Shown here: positions 1 to 6,244 of the stretch, piece after piece
Numbering within the stretch: the stretch's first letter is position 1
How the letters are laid out: each line of letters starts with the position of its first letter
Source of the DNA: Betaproteobacteria bacterium
Lineage (GTDB): Bacteria > Pseudomonadota > Gammaproteobacteria > Burkholderiales > SG8-41
Direction: 5' to 3'
NCBI GenBank assembly: GCA_021414185.1
Contig: JAIOOZ010000125.1
Location: 1-16,373, forward strand
Length of the DNA stretch: 16,373 nucleotides
Made by a program: the position numbers and the translations under genes
The notes under the pieces: model-generated
The model's input: only the letters and a program-made list of their open reading frames with translations
Databases searched by the model: none
Told to the model about the DNA's origin: nothing

Positions 1-204
1 GGGCACGCCCGCCATCTTGATCGGCTCGCCGTTGGACGCGCCGCGTGCGGTGAGCGTGATGTCGAGCAGGCGTGCGGCTTTTTCCGCATCACCGAAAAAA
101 AGCTCGTAAAAATCCCCCATGCGGTAAAACACCAGCATGTCGGGATGCTGCGCCTTGATGCTCAAGTACTGCTGCATCATGGGCGTGTGCTGCGGGGCGT
201 TCAA
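1..204 (-). CDS. mutS: DNA mismatch repair protein MutS, N-terminal fragment
   Basis: This is the first 68 codons of MutS, cut by the left edge of the window. MutS recognises base mismatches and starts methyl-directed repair. The translation contains HTPMMQQYLSIKAQHPDML, then FYRMGDFYELFF and LLDITLTARG, and ends in MAGVP. This is the mismatch-binding domain I, including the Phe-X-Glu (F-Y-E) motif whose Phe stacks on the mismatch. There is no in-frame ATG upstream before a stop codon. The best start is TTG at 204-202 with AAGGA (219-215) ten bases before it; the alternative is the ATG of the PMMQQY motif further in. An out-of-frame ATG lies at 215-213 and reads only four codons before a TGA that overlaps the TTG. 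This could be a coupled leader or a one-base sequence error. The family assignment is secure; the start is not. Confidence 0.9.
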   Translation of the reverse strand, partial: MNAPQHTPMMQQYLSIKAQHPDMLVFYRMGDFYELFFGDAEKAARLLDITLTARGASNGEPIKMAGVP

Positions 205-368
205 GTTGCTGTCATCCTTGCCAAAATGGTTTTTTTACCGCATGCCCGCATCGATGGTGTTTTGGCGCCGTTTCACAGCGCCGGTTCCCGGAATTATCGC
301 CGACATGCGGTGCCATGACGAGTATCGCGATCGCAGGCCATGGTGCCGGGCGCGGGCGCCGATACCTT

Positions 369-374
369 TATAAT
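369..374 (+). promoter_or_regulatory. Candidate -10 element for the hydroxyacid dehydrogenase gene
   Basis: A perfect TATAAT hexamer lies 41 bases before the ATG at 415, in the 210-bp gap between the divergent mutS fragment and the dehydrogenase gene. No convincing -35 hexamer is visible at 16-18 bases upstream, so this is either an activator-dependent promoter or a chance match. Nothing else was recognised in the gap. Confidence 0.35.
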
Positions 375-414
375 TGATTCCGTTCGTCCTTGTCCAACCC
401 ATCGTGAGAATTGA

Positions 415-1479
415 ATGCCCACTGCAAAAAAAGAAAAACATGTGTTCTGGTTTGACGACGGCCGGCGTCCCAATGCCGCCGACGCGCTTGAAGCGAAATA
501 CAAAGACATCACCGTGCATCGCCTCGCTTTCGACGGGCCGCAGGCGGACAACTGGGGCGCCATGTCGGTATCGCAGGCGTACTGCATTACCTCGGCGCGC
601 CATGAAGTGCCTGACGAGTACAAAGCGCACGCCGCGCTGATTGAGCGCTGTCCCGATCTTCTCGCCGTGTCCACGACCGGCGCTGGCTACGATACGGTGG
701 ACGTGCCTGCATGCACCGCGGCAGGGGTGTTGGTCGTCAATCAAACGGGTTCCAATGCCGACGCGGTCTCCGAACACGCGGTCGCCATGATGCTTTCCCT
801 GACCAAGAAAATCCCGCAGACGGACCGCTCATTGCGTACCGAGCGTGGCGTCAGCCGCGAGACTTTCAAAGGCTGGAACGCCAACGGCCGCACGCTGGGC
901 ATCATCGGGTTCGGCAACGTCGGCACCCGGGTCGCCCGTATCTGCGGTCTGGGACTGCAGATGCGCGTGCTCGCGTACGATCCTTACGTGTCCAAAGAGA
1001 AAATAGAGGCGGGCGGCGCAACCAAGGTGGATTTGGCCACGCTGCTGAAGGAAGCACGATTTATTTCAGTCCATTGCCCGCTGACGGATGAAACCCGCGA
1101 CATGATAGCCGGCCCTCAACTGGCAGCGATGCCGGCGGGCGGTTACGTCATCACGACGGCGCGCGGCGGCATCGTATCCGAAGGCGCGCTTGAGGCTGCG
1201 CTCAAGTCCGGTCATATCGCAGGCGCCGGTCTCGATGTGTGGGTGGAGGAGCCGCCTCCGCTTACTCATCCGCTGCTGAAGCTCGACAACGTGATCGCGA
1301 GTTACCACACCGCCGGCGTCACGTACGATTCCCGCATCGCCATGGCTGAATGGAACGGCCAGCAGGTCGCCGGCATCCTTAAGGGCGAACGCCCGCCACG
1401 CCTGGTCAATCCCGAAGTCTGGGACAAGTATGTGCCGAGGTTCGAGCGCGTGTTCGGGTTCAGGCCGGCAATGAAGTAG
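415..1479 (+). CDS. D-isomer-specific 2-hydroxyacid dehydrogenase family protein
   Basis: A 354-residue NAD(P)-dependent dehydrogenase that should interconvert a D-2-hydroxyacid and a 2-oxoacid in the cytosol. The substrate cannot be told from sequence. The N-terminal and C-terminal parts form the split substrate domain. The Rossmann domain in the middle has GIIGFGNVG (residues 162-170). The expected catalytic triad is present: Arg250 in TTARGG, Glu279 in VEEPPP and His298 in SYHTAG. Most relatives read P-H-x-A-G around the histidine, and here the proline is replaced by Tyr297. Overall it resembles the 3-phosphoglycerate dehydrogenase-like branch rather than the lactate dehydrogenase branch. 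No strong ribosome-binding site precedes the ATG. The gene stands alone: mutS diverges upstream and the next gene converges 17 bp downstream. Confidence 0.85.
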   Translation: MPTAKKEKHVFWFDDGRRPNAADALEAKYKDITVHRLAFDGPQADNWGAMSVSQAYCITSARHEVPDEYKAHAALIERCPDLLAVSTTGAGYDTVDVPACTAAGVLVVNQTGSNADAVSEHAVAMMLSLTKKIPQTDRSLRTERGVSRETFKGWNANGRTLGIIGFGNVGTRVARICGLGLQMRVLAYDPYVSKEKIEAGGATKVDLATLLKEARFISVHCPLTDETRDMIAGPQLAAMPAGGYVITTARGGIVSEGALEAALKSGHIAGAGLDVWVEEPPPLTHPLLKLDNVIASYHTAGVTYDSRIAMAEWNGQQVAGILKGERPPRLVNPEVWDKYVPRFERVFGFRPAMK

Positions 1480-1496
1480 AGCGGCCGAAGGTACTA

Positions 1497-1898
1497 CTAA
1501 GGGATGGGCCTGGTTCCGCGCATCAAGTCGACTTTGAGGAAATAGTGCCGGGCATACGCCAGCAATTGGCCATCGCTGGGATGGTCGATGGATTCGACGC
1601 CAACCACTTTGTCGGCGACCGCCGGATCGTGCTTGTGCAGATGCTTGATCAGCGCGAGCTTGGCATTTGACGGCCCGACCACCAGGATTTCTGCGGCATC
1701 GGCCAGCGCGTGCGCGACCTCGTGATAGTACTTCTGGTCTTCCGCCGCATGGCCGGACCCGACGGTGCCCGCCTTTGAGTGCAAGTGTTTGTGTTTTGAG
1801 TGCGCGCTGATCTTTGCATTTTCGGCGCCTTTGTCGTCGAAATGCAGGACATGGGCTTCTTTGTGGTCCAGCCACACGACGGCATGGGTGATAGACAT
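1497..1898 (-). CDS. Small eRF1-like 'translational machinery protein'
   Basis: A 133-residue protein beginning MSITHAVVWLDHKEAHVLHF. It contains a His/Lys-rich stretch (HSKHKHLH, about residues 33-40) and then EILVVGPSNAK, HDPAVADKVVGVESIDHPSD and GQLLAYARHYF. It matches a short protein common in Burkholderiales that databases call 'translational machinery protein', and it resembles the third domain of eRF1-type release factors. Its function is not established. The start at 1898 is chosen because AGGAG lies at a good distance upstream and the conserved N-terminus begins there; a longer reading from 1958 lacks both. An FNR-type promoter lies about 90-130 bases upstream, which suggests induction at low oxygen. 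The gene is probably monocistronic. Confidence 0.75.
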   Translation of the reverse strand: MSITHAVVWLDHKEAHVLHFDDKGAENAKISAHSKHKHLHSKAGTVGSGHAAEDQKYYHEVAHALADAAEILVVGPSNAKLALIKHLHKHDPAVADKVVGVESIDHPSDGQLLAYARHYFLKVDLMRGTRPIP

Positions 1899-1995
1899 GG
1901 CATTGCTCCTGAAGAGTTGGGGCGAATATCGCGATCGCGTGTGCCCGTCCGGCCTCAAGTCATCAAGCGCGATTGATCAACATAGCCCACGCCGA

Positions 1996-2001
1996 ATAGT
2001 A
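1996..2001 (-). promoter_or_regulatory. Candidate -10 element of the FNR-type promoter
   Basis: On the minus strand this reads TACTAT, four of six matches to the sigma-70 -10 consensus. It would place the transcript start near 1988-1989, leaving a leader of about 90 nt. The centre of the FNR box is then 40-42 bases upstream, the spacing of a class II FNR-activated promoter. The call rests mainly on that spacing. Confidence 0.45.
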
Positions 2002-2006
2002 AGGCT

Positions 2007-2020
2007 GTGCGGCACCGCAC
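2007..2020. repeat. Perfect short palindrome between FNR box and -10 element
   Basis: GTGCGG and CCGCAC are separated by two bases, and the match extends by one more pair (2006/2021). The palindrome occupies the position between the FNR box and the -10 element. It could be a second operator. It is not a terminator because no T-run follows on either strand. Confidence 0.4.
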
Positions 2021-2022
2021 AT

Positions 2023-2036
2023 TTGATATTGATCAA
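2023..2036. promoter_or_regulatory. FNR/Anr-type binding site
   Basis: The sequence TTGATATTGATCAA matches the FNR-family consensus TTGAT-N4-ATCAA at all ten fixed positions. It lies upstream of the eRF1-like gene at 1898 and downstream of the ABC-F gene, so the eRF1-like gene is the only sensible target. A second TTGATCAA at 1973-1980 lacks the four-base spacer and is not counted as a site. Confidence 0.65.
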
Positions 2037-2050
2037 TAAAGACGCAAATC

Positions 2051-2074
2051 GCCATCGCCCACGGGGGCGACGGC
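2051..2074 (-). terminator. Candidate terminator hairpin after the ABC-F gene
   Basis: Read on the minus strand, a ten-pair stem (one G:U pair) with a four-base loop begins five bases past the ABC-F stop codon. The arms on the plus strand are GCCATCGCCC and GGGCGACGGC. The downstream sequence is AT-rich (ATTTGCGTCTTTATT on the minus strand) but lacks a clean T-run, so termination efficiency is uncertain. Confidence 0.45.
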
Positions 2075-2078
2075 TGGT

Positions 2079-3677
2079 TCAGGCGGCAAGGCCCTGCGCT
2101 ATGAGGTAATCGTCGTAGTTGCCGGCATGTATGACGATGCCCGCCGGCGTCATTTCGATGATGCGGGTGGCGAGCGAAGACACGAACTCGCGGTCGTGCG
2201 AGACGAAAATCAGGGTGCCCGAGAATTTCTCGAGCGCCGTGTTGAGCGACTCGATGCATTCCATGTCGAGGTGATTGGTCGGCTCGTCCATCAGCAGGAC
2301 ATTGGGTTTCTGCAGCGCGAGTTTCGCGAATATCATGCGCTGCTGCTCGCCGCCGGAGAGCACGCGCGTTAACTTCGTCGCGTCTTCGCCTGAGAACAGC
2401 ATGCGCCCGAGTGCTGCGCGTACCGTCTGGTCGTTGTCGTTGGGGCCCCGCCAGTTGGCCAGCCATTCGGCGAGCGTTTCTTTTTCGGTGAATTCCGTGG
2501 CATGGTCCTGGGCGCAATAGCCGGACTTCGCTTTCTCGGTCCAGCGTATGGTGCCGGCGTCCGGTGTGAGCTCGCCGGCGAGGCAGCGCAGCAATGTCGT
2601 CTTGCCGATACCGTTGGGGCCGATGATAGCGATGCGCTCGCCCGCTTCGACGCGGATGTTGAAATTGCTGAACAGCGGTTTGTCGTAACCCTTGGCGAGC
2701 TTCTGTGCTTCGAAGACATAACGGTGCAGTTTGTCGCGGTCGTCGACGTCGAAACGGATGTACGGATACACGCGCGAAGACGGCTTGATGTCTTCGACTT
2801 TGATTTTTTCGATCTGGCGCGCGCGCGAAGTGGCCTGGCGCGCTTTCGACGCGTTGGCCGAAAAGCGGCGCACGAAATCCTGCAGATCGGCGATCTTCTC
2901 TTTGGCTTTGACGTTGGCGGTGAGCATGCCTTCGCGCGCCTGGGTCGCGGCCAGCATGTAGTCGTCGTAATTCCCCGGGTAGACGCGGATCTCGCCGTAA
3001 TCGACGTCGGCCATGTGCGTGCACACCGCGGACAGAAAATGGCGGTCGTGCGAGATGATGATCATGGTGCTGTTGCGCTCGTTCAAGATGCCTTCGAGCC
3101 AGCGGATCGTATTGATATCGAGATGGTTGGTCGGCTCGTCGAGCAGCAGGATGTCGGGGTCGCCGAACAGCGCCTGTGCGAGCAGCACGCGCAGTTTCCA
3201 GCCGGGTGCAACTTCGCTCATCGGGCCGTCGTGCTGCGCGATCGGAATGCCGATCCCGCTCAGCAACGCGCTTGCACGCGCTTCCGCAGTATAGCCACCG
3301 AATTCGGCGAACTCGTGTTCGAGTTCGGCGGCGCGCATGTAGTCGTCCTCGCTGGCTTCTTCGTTCGCGTAAATCGCATCGCGCGCCTGCATCGCCTGCC
3401 ACATACCGGCGTGGCCCATCATGACGACGTCGAGCACCCGCATATCTTCATAGGCGAACTGGTCCTGCTGCAGCTTGCCGAGGCGTTCGCCGCGGTCGAG
3501 CGCGACTGAGCCTGCGCTTGGTTCGAGATCGCCGCCGAGGATTTTCATGAACGTGGATTTGCCGCAGCCATTGGCGCCGATCAGGCCGTAGCGATTGCCG
3601 TCGCCAAAGCGGATCGAGACGTTTTCAAATAGCGGCTTGCCGCCGAACTGCATGGTGATGTTGGTAGTGCTGATCAC
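2079..3677 (-). CDS. ybiT: ABC-F family ATPase, YbiT type
   Basis: A 532-residue protein with two ABC ATPase cassettes and no membrane segment, which makes it an ABC-F ribosome-associated factor rather than a transporter. The first Walker A is GANGCGKST (about 34-42), with Walker B DILLLDEP (175-182). The second Walker A is GPNGIGKTT (about 353-361), signature LSGGEQQ (about 440-446) and Walker B LLMDEP (461-466). The first cassette has the degenerate signature VAPGWKL, a hallmark of YbiT. Length (E. coli YbiT is about 530) and near-colinear sequence support the subgroup. ABC-F proteins act at the ribosomal E site; the specific role of YbiT is not settled. GTG at 3677 is chosen because family members begin exactly at ISTTNITMQFG; the open frame extends upstream only to a TTG with no family support. 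It lies 61 bp downstream of suhB on the same strand. Confidence 0.88.
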   Translation of the reverse strand: MISTTNITMQFGGKPLFENVSIRFGDGNRYGLIGANGCGKSTFMKILGGDLEPSAGSVALDRGERLGKLQQDQFAYEDMRVLDVVMMGHAGMWQAMQARDAIYANEEASEDDYMRAAELEHEFAEFGGYTAEARASALLSGIGIPIAQHDGPMSEVAPGWKLRVLLAQALFGDPDILLLDEPTNHLDINTIRWLEGILNERNSTMIIISHDRHFLSAVCTHMADVDYGEIRVYPGNYDDYMLAATQAREGMLTANVKAKEKIADLQDFVRRFSANASKARQATSRARQIEKIKVEDIKPSSRVYPYIRFDVDDRDKLHRYVFEAQKLAKGYDKPLFSNFNIRVEAGERIAIIGPNGIGKTTLLRCLAGELTPDAGTIRWTEKAKSGYCAQDHATEFTEKETLAEWLANWRGPNDNDQTVRAALGRMLFSGEDATKLTRVLSGGEQQRMIFAKLALQKPNVLLMDEPTNHLDMECIESLNTALEKFSGTLIFVSHDREFVSSLATRIIEMTPAGIVIHAGNYDDYLIAQGLAA

Positions 3678-3700
3678 GGGGAATATCCGATCGGTAAATG

Positions 3701-3721
3701 CCTTGCGCGAGTCGCGCAAGG
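3701..3721. repeat. Near-perfect palindrome in the suhB-ybiT gap
   Basis: Ten-base arms CCTTGCGCGA and TCGCGCAAGG are exact reverse complements around a single G. As RNA on the minus strand this forms a nine-pair hairpin with a three-base loop, about 24 bases before the ybiT start codon. No T-run follows. It may be a processing or attenuation hairpin in the ybiT leader, or a dimeric protein operator. Confidence 0.5.
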
Positions 3722-3738
3722 ACGCAGCCAAATCGCGG

Positions 3739-4557
3739 CTACGTTTTTTTGGTTTTCAGCGCGGGCGTTAGATGCGGCGCCAGCGCCTGTACGAGTTGCG
3801 AGAAAATTTTCGGGTTGCCGGCCACGATGTTGCCGGATTCGAGGTGGCCGCCGTTGCCTTCGAGATCGCCGACCAGGCCGCCCGCTTCGGTAATCAGCAG
3901 GCTGCCGGCCGCCATGTCCCACGGCGAGAGGCCGAATTCCCAGAAACCGTCGAGGCGTCCGGCGGCAACGTACGCAAGATCGAGCGCCGCGGAACCCGCG
4001 CGCCGCAGTCCTGCGGTCTTTTGCGTGAGATCACGGAACATCGCGAGGTAGGCATCGATCTGCGAGAACTCGCGGAACGGGAAGCCGGTGCCGATCAGGC
4101 TTTTTTGCAGGTTGATGCGTTTGCTGATGCGCAGGCGCTTGTCGTTGAGATAGGCGCCGCGGCCGCGCGATGCCGTAAACAAATCATTGTGCACGGGGTC
4201 GTAGATCACCGCCTGCGAAAGCACGCCTTTTTGCGTAAGCGCGATAGATACCGCGTATTGCGGAAAGCCGTGCAGAAAGTTGGTGGTGCCGTCGAGCGGA
4301 TCGATGATCCACTGGAATTCGGATTTGCCGCTGGCGCCGCTTTCCTCCGCCAGGATCGCATGCGCGGGATAAGCTTCCTGCAGCACGCGGACGATGGCGT
4401 CTTCCGCGGCGCGGTCGACTTCGGACACGTAATCGTTGGCGGCCTTGGTCGTTACCGTCAGGATGTCGAGGTTTTGCGAAGCGCGGTTGATGATGGTGCC
4501 GGCGCGGCGCGCGGCCTTCACCGCGGTGTTGAGCATGGGATGCATCATCGCGGGCAT
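3739..4557 (-). CDS. suhB: Inositol monophosphatase family protein SuhB
   Basis: A 272-residue Mg2+/Li+-sensitive phosphatase of the inositol monophosphatase family. E. coli SuhB also joins the rRNA antitermination complex through NusA, so an RNA-linked role is possible here. Metal-binding residues are visible: EES (Glu71, Glu72), IIDPLDGTTNF (Asp86, Asp89) and SPWDMAAG (Asp214). Length is close to the E. coli protein (267). The ATG at 4557 has GGGAG eight bases upstream. The family's usual start MHPMLN corresponds to 4545, so the true start may be four codons in. It is divergent from trmJ and lies upstream of ybiT on the same strand. The suhB-trmJ pairing next to cysE-iscR is common in betaproteobacteria. 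Confidence 0.92.
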   Translation of the reverse strand: MPAMMHPMLNTAVKAARRAGTIINRASQNLDILTVTTKAANDYVSEVDRAAEDAIVRVLQEAYPAHAILAEESGASGKSEFQWIIDPLDGTTNFLHGFPQYAVSIALTQKGVLSQAVIYDPVHNDLFTASRGRGAYLNDKRLRISKRINLQKSLIGTGFPFREFSQIDAYLAMFRDLTQKTAGLRRAGSAALDLAYVAAGRLDGFWEFGLSPWDMAAGSLLITEAGGLVGDLEGNGGHLESGNIVAGNPKIFSQLVQALAPHLTPALKTKKT

Positions 4558-4658
4558 GTCAGCGGCTCCCTGCGGAAAGCGGGGAGAAGACGCGCGAGGT
4601 CAGGCTTTTCACCCCCGCGCAGGCCGGAACGCATATCATGGCAATTTTCATGGCGCGT

Positions 4659-4688
4659 ATTCTAAGTGATTCAAGGCGATCCGCTCAA
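4659..4688 (-). promoter_or_regulatory. Candidate suhB promoter
   Basis: On the minus strand TTGAGC (4688-4683) and TAGAAT (4664-4659) are separated by 18 bases, a reasonable sigma-70 pair. It overlaps the first codons of trmJ and would give suhB a leader of about 95 nt. Confidence 0.35.
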
Positions 4689-5325
4689 AAATATTCGCGT
4701 CGTACTGACGCAACCGAGTCATCCGGGCAACATCGGCGCCGCCGCACGCGCGATGAAGACCATGGGGCTGCAAGCGCTGTACCTGGTCAATCCGCGTCAT
4801 TTCCCGCACGATGAAGCGGACAGGCGCGCAGCTGGCGCGCTCGATGTGCTGGAAAAAGCGCAGGTTTGCGACAGTCTCGCGCAGGCGTTGAGCGGATGCG
4901 TGCTGGCGGTCGCCACCTCGGCCCGCCAGCGCGGCTTGCGGCACGAAGTAAAAAGTGCGCGCGAGGCGGCGGGGGCGCTGCTGAGCGCGGCCGCGACTCA
5001 CCCGGTGGCGCTGGTGTTCGGCAACGAAACCTCCGGCCTCAGCAACGAGGAGGCGAGCTTGTGCCAGCTGTGGGCTTACGTGCCGGCCAACGCCGGGTTT
5101 TCTTCGCTGAATCTCGCCGCGGCTGTGCAGATCTTCGCTTACGAATTGCGCATGGCCGTGTCAGATGGCGTGTTGCCGCAGGCGCCGGAATGCGCGCCGG
5201 CTACCCTGGAGCAAGTCGAGCAGCTCTACCGGCATTTCGAGCAAACCATGACGCACACGGGTTTTCTCGATCCATCCAGTCCCAACGGGTTCCTGAACAC
5301 CGTTAGCAAGTGGCCGCCTAAATAG
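4666..5325 (+). CDS. trmJ: tRNA (cytidine/uridine-2'-O-)-methyltransferase TrmJ, with internal C-terminal deletion
   Basis: A SPOUT-class methyltransferase that uses S-adenosylmethionine to 2'-O-methylate position 32 of tRNA. The trefoil-knot domain is complete: QPSHPGNIGAAARAM (16-30), LVFGNETSGLSNEE (116-129) and FSSLNLAAAVQIF (145-157). The protein has only 219 residues against about 245 expected. After FLDPSSP the family continues with a basic helix (like E. coli KRLRRLFTRARPESQELNIL) before a final R-G-I/F-L-x-x-V/I segment. Here that helix is absent and the text jumps to NGFLNTVSK, an apparent in-frame loss of about 25 codons. The missing part helps dimerisation and tRNA binding, so activity may be reduced. 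The only in-frame start is GTG at 4666, directly after a stop, without a clear ribosome-binding site. Confidence 0.85.
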   Translation: MIQGDPLKNIRVVLTQPSHPGNIGAAARAMKTMGLQALYLVNPRHFPHDEADRRAAGALDVLEKAQVCDSLAQALSGCVLAVATSARQRGLRHEVKSAREAAGALLSAAATHPVALVFGNETSGLSNEEASLCQLWAYVPANAGFSSLNLAAAVQIFAYELRMAVSDGVLPQAPECAPATLEQVEQLYRHFEQTMTHTGFLDPSSPNGFLNTVSKWPPK

Positions 5326-5348
5326 AATAGGTAACTCCCTGTTTAACC

Positions 5349-5417
5349 GTCTTACCCGCGCAGGCGGGTATCCAGAAACAGTTGAATCGCCTGGGTTCCC
5401 GCCTGCGCGGGAACGAC
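5349..5417. repeat. Inverted repeat pair of the CCCGCGCAGGCGGG type
   Basis: Two 27-base arms (5349-5375 and 5391-5417) are reverse complements at 23 positions, with a perfect 14-base core (CCCGCGCAGGCGGG at 5355-5368, CCCGCCTGCGCGGG at 5398-5411). Each core is itself a small hairpin (CCCGC/GCGGG). This looks like the dispersed palindromic repeats (dRS3/REP-like) known from Neisseria and other proteobacteria. It lies between trmJ and cysE and could act as a transcriptional barrier. Copies elsewhere in the genome would be expected. Confidence 0.6.
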
Positions 5418-5485
5418 GAAAAATTGGGTTCCTCAGTCCTTTCTAAAGGGCGGTTGTGCGGCGTCGGGGTTGGTCGGAGCCGTCA

Positions 5486-5510
5486 ATAGTTGACCGGATT
5501 AGTGGGGCAA
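5486..5510. promoter_or_regulatory. Weak IscR type-1-like box over the cysE promoter
   Basis: Compared from memory with the E. coli type-1 IscR consensus, this 25-base stretch agrees at 20 positions. The left half (ATAGTTGAC) is excellent and the right half is poor. It overlaps the cysE -35 element. It may be a half-site or chance; it is less convincing than the two boxes upstream of iscR. Confidence 0.3.
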
Positions 5511-5518
5511 AGTATGCT
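5490..5518 (+). promoter_or_regulatory. Candidate sigma-70 promoter of cysE
   Basis: TTGACC (5490-5495) and TATGCT (5513-5518) are separated by exactly 17 bases. The predicted transcript start near 5525 leaves about 20 nt before the cysE ATG at 5546. Confidence 0.55.
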
Positions 5519-5545
5519 GCCCGGCTATTTTCTTTCGAATCAACC

Positions 5546-6203
5546 ATGTTCACTCGCCTTCAAGAAGAAATAGCGGTCGTATTCGAGCGCGACCCGGCGG
5601 CCCGCAATACGTGGGAAGTGGTCACCTGTTATCCCGGGTTTCATGCGCTGCTGGTGCACCGGCTGGCGCATTGGCTGTGGAGCGAACGGCTGCGCTGGAT
5701 CGCGCGCTTCGTTTCGCATCTCGGCCGTTGGCTGACCGGCATTGAAATTGGAGATTGGCGACGACTGCACGCTGTATCACGGCGTAACGCTGGGCGGCAC
5801 GTCCTGGAACAAGGGCAAGCGCCATCCGACGCTGGGCAACGGCGTGGTGCTCGGCGCCGGCGCCAAAATACTCGGCCCGATCACGATAGGCGACCGCGCG
5901 CGCGTCGGCTCCAATGCAGTCGTGGTCAAAGACGTGCCGCCCGGTGCGACGGCGATCGGCATTCCAGCGCGCATTATCGCGGAGCAGGCTGGCGACAGGG
6001 GCGGGTTCTCGGCCTATGCGGTTGGCAGCGACATGAACGACCCCATCACCAAAGCCATCCACGAATTGATCGACCACAGCGTCAGCACCGACCAGCGTCT
6101 CGAACAGATTCTCGAGCAGTTAAAGCAGCTCGGGGCCGACTGCGGCAAGGTCGGCAAGCGCGACGAATTCGACGCCAATTACCTGAACAAGATTGTTGAC
6201 TGA
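5546..6203 (+). pseudogene. cysE: Serine O-acetyltransferase CysE, broken by an internal deletion and frameshift
   Basis: CysE transfers acetyl from acetyl-CoA to serine, the first step of cysteine synthesis. Codons from 5546 to 5749 give the N-terminal helical domain (MFTRLQEEIAVVFERDPAAR to RWLTGIEI, 68 residues). From 5751 the protein resumes one frame over with EIGDDCTLYHGVTLGG, HPTLGNGVVLGAGAKILG and the left-handed beta-helix hexapeptide repeats to the stop at 6201-6203. Between these halves the family has about 24 residues (HPGA...FIDHG.GVVIGETA), including the Asp-His pair equivalent to E. coli Asp157/His158. These are missing, and an apparent loss of about 71 nt shifts the frame. As written, no active enzyme can be made. 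Both halves are otherwise well conserved, so the lesion is recent or an assembly error. Confidence 0.85.
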
Positions 6204-6216
6204 ATCCATCGGGTAT
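6192..6216. promoter_or_regulatory. IscR type-1-like box 1
   Basis: This 25-base site agrees with the remembered E. coli type-1 IscR consensus (ATASYYGAC...GTCRRSTAT) at 22 positions. It overlaps the end of cysE and covers the -35 hexamer and most of the spacer of the iscR promoter. Binding of cluster-loaded IscR here would repress the operon. Confidence 0.7.
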
Positions 6217-6224
6217 TGTATAGT
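6196..6224 (+). promoter_or_regulatory. Main promoter of the iscR-suf operon
   Basis: TTGACT (6196-6201) and TATAGT (6219-6224), each five of six to consensus, are spaced by 17 bases. The predicted start is near 6231, giving a leader of about 55 nt to the iscR ATG. A weaker copy (TCGACT at 6224-6229, TATTGT at 6247-6252, also 17 apart) lies exactly 28 bases downstream. Confidence 0.7.
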
Positions 6225-6244
6225 CGACTAAATCCATCGTGTAT
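6220..6244. promoter_or_regulatory. IscR type-1-like box 2
   Basis: A second 25-base site with 22 agreements to the remembered type-1 IscR consensus, 28 bases downstream of box 1. It covers the -10 hexamer and the predicted transcript start of the main iscR promoter. Confidence 0.7.

Noticed and set aside
137..373. Plus-strand open frame over the mutS start
   Set aside because: It overlaps the clear MutS N-terminus on the other strand and its Cys-rich translation resembles no known family.
1973..1980. TTGATCAA as a second FNR site
   Set aside because: It lacks the four-base spacer between the half-sites required by FNR-family dimers.
2502..3509. Long plus-strand open frame of 335 codons opposite the ABC-F gene
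   Set aside because: It lies wholly antisense to a well-conserved gene, has repetitive Val/Asp/Arg-rich content and no recognisable family; it follows from the GC-rich codon pattern.
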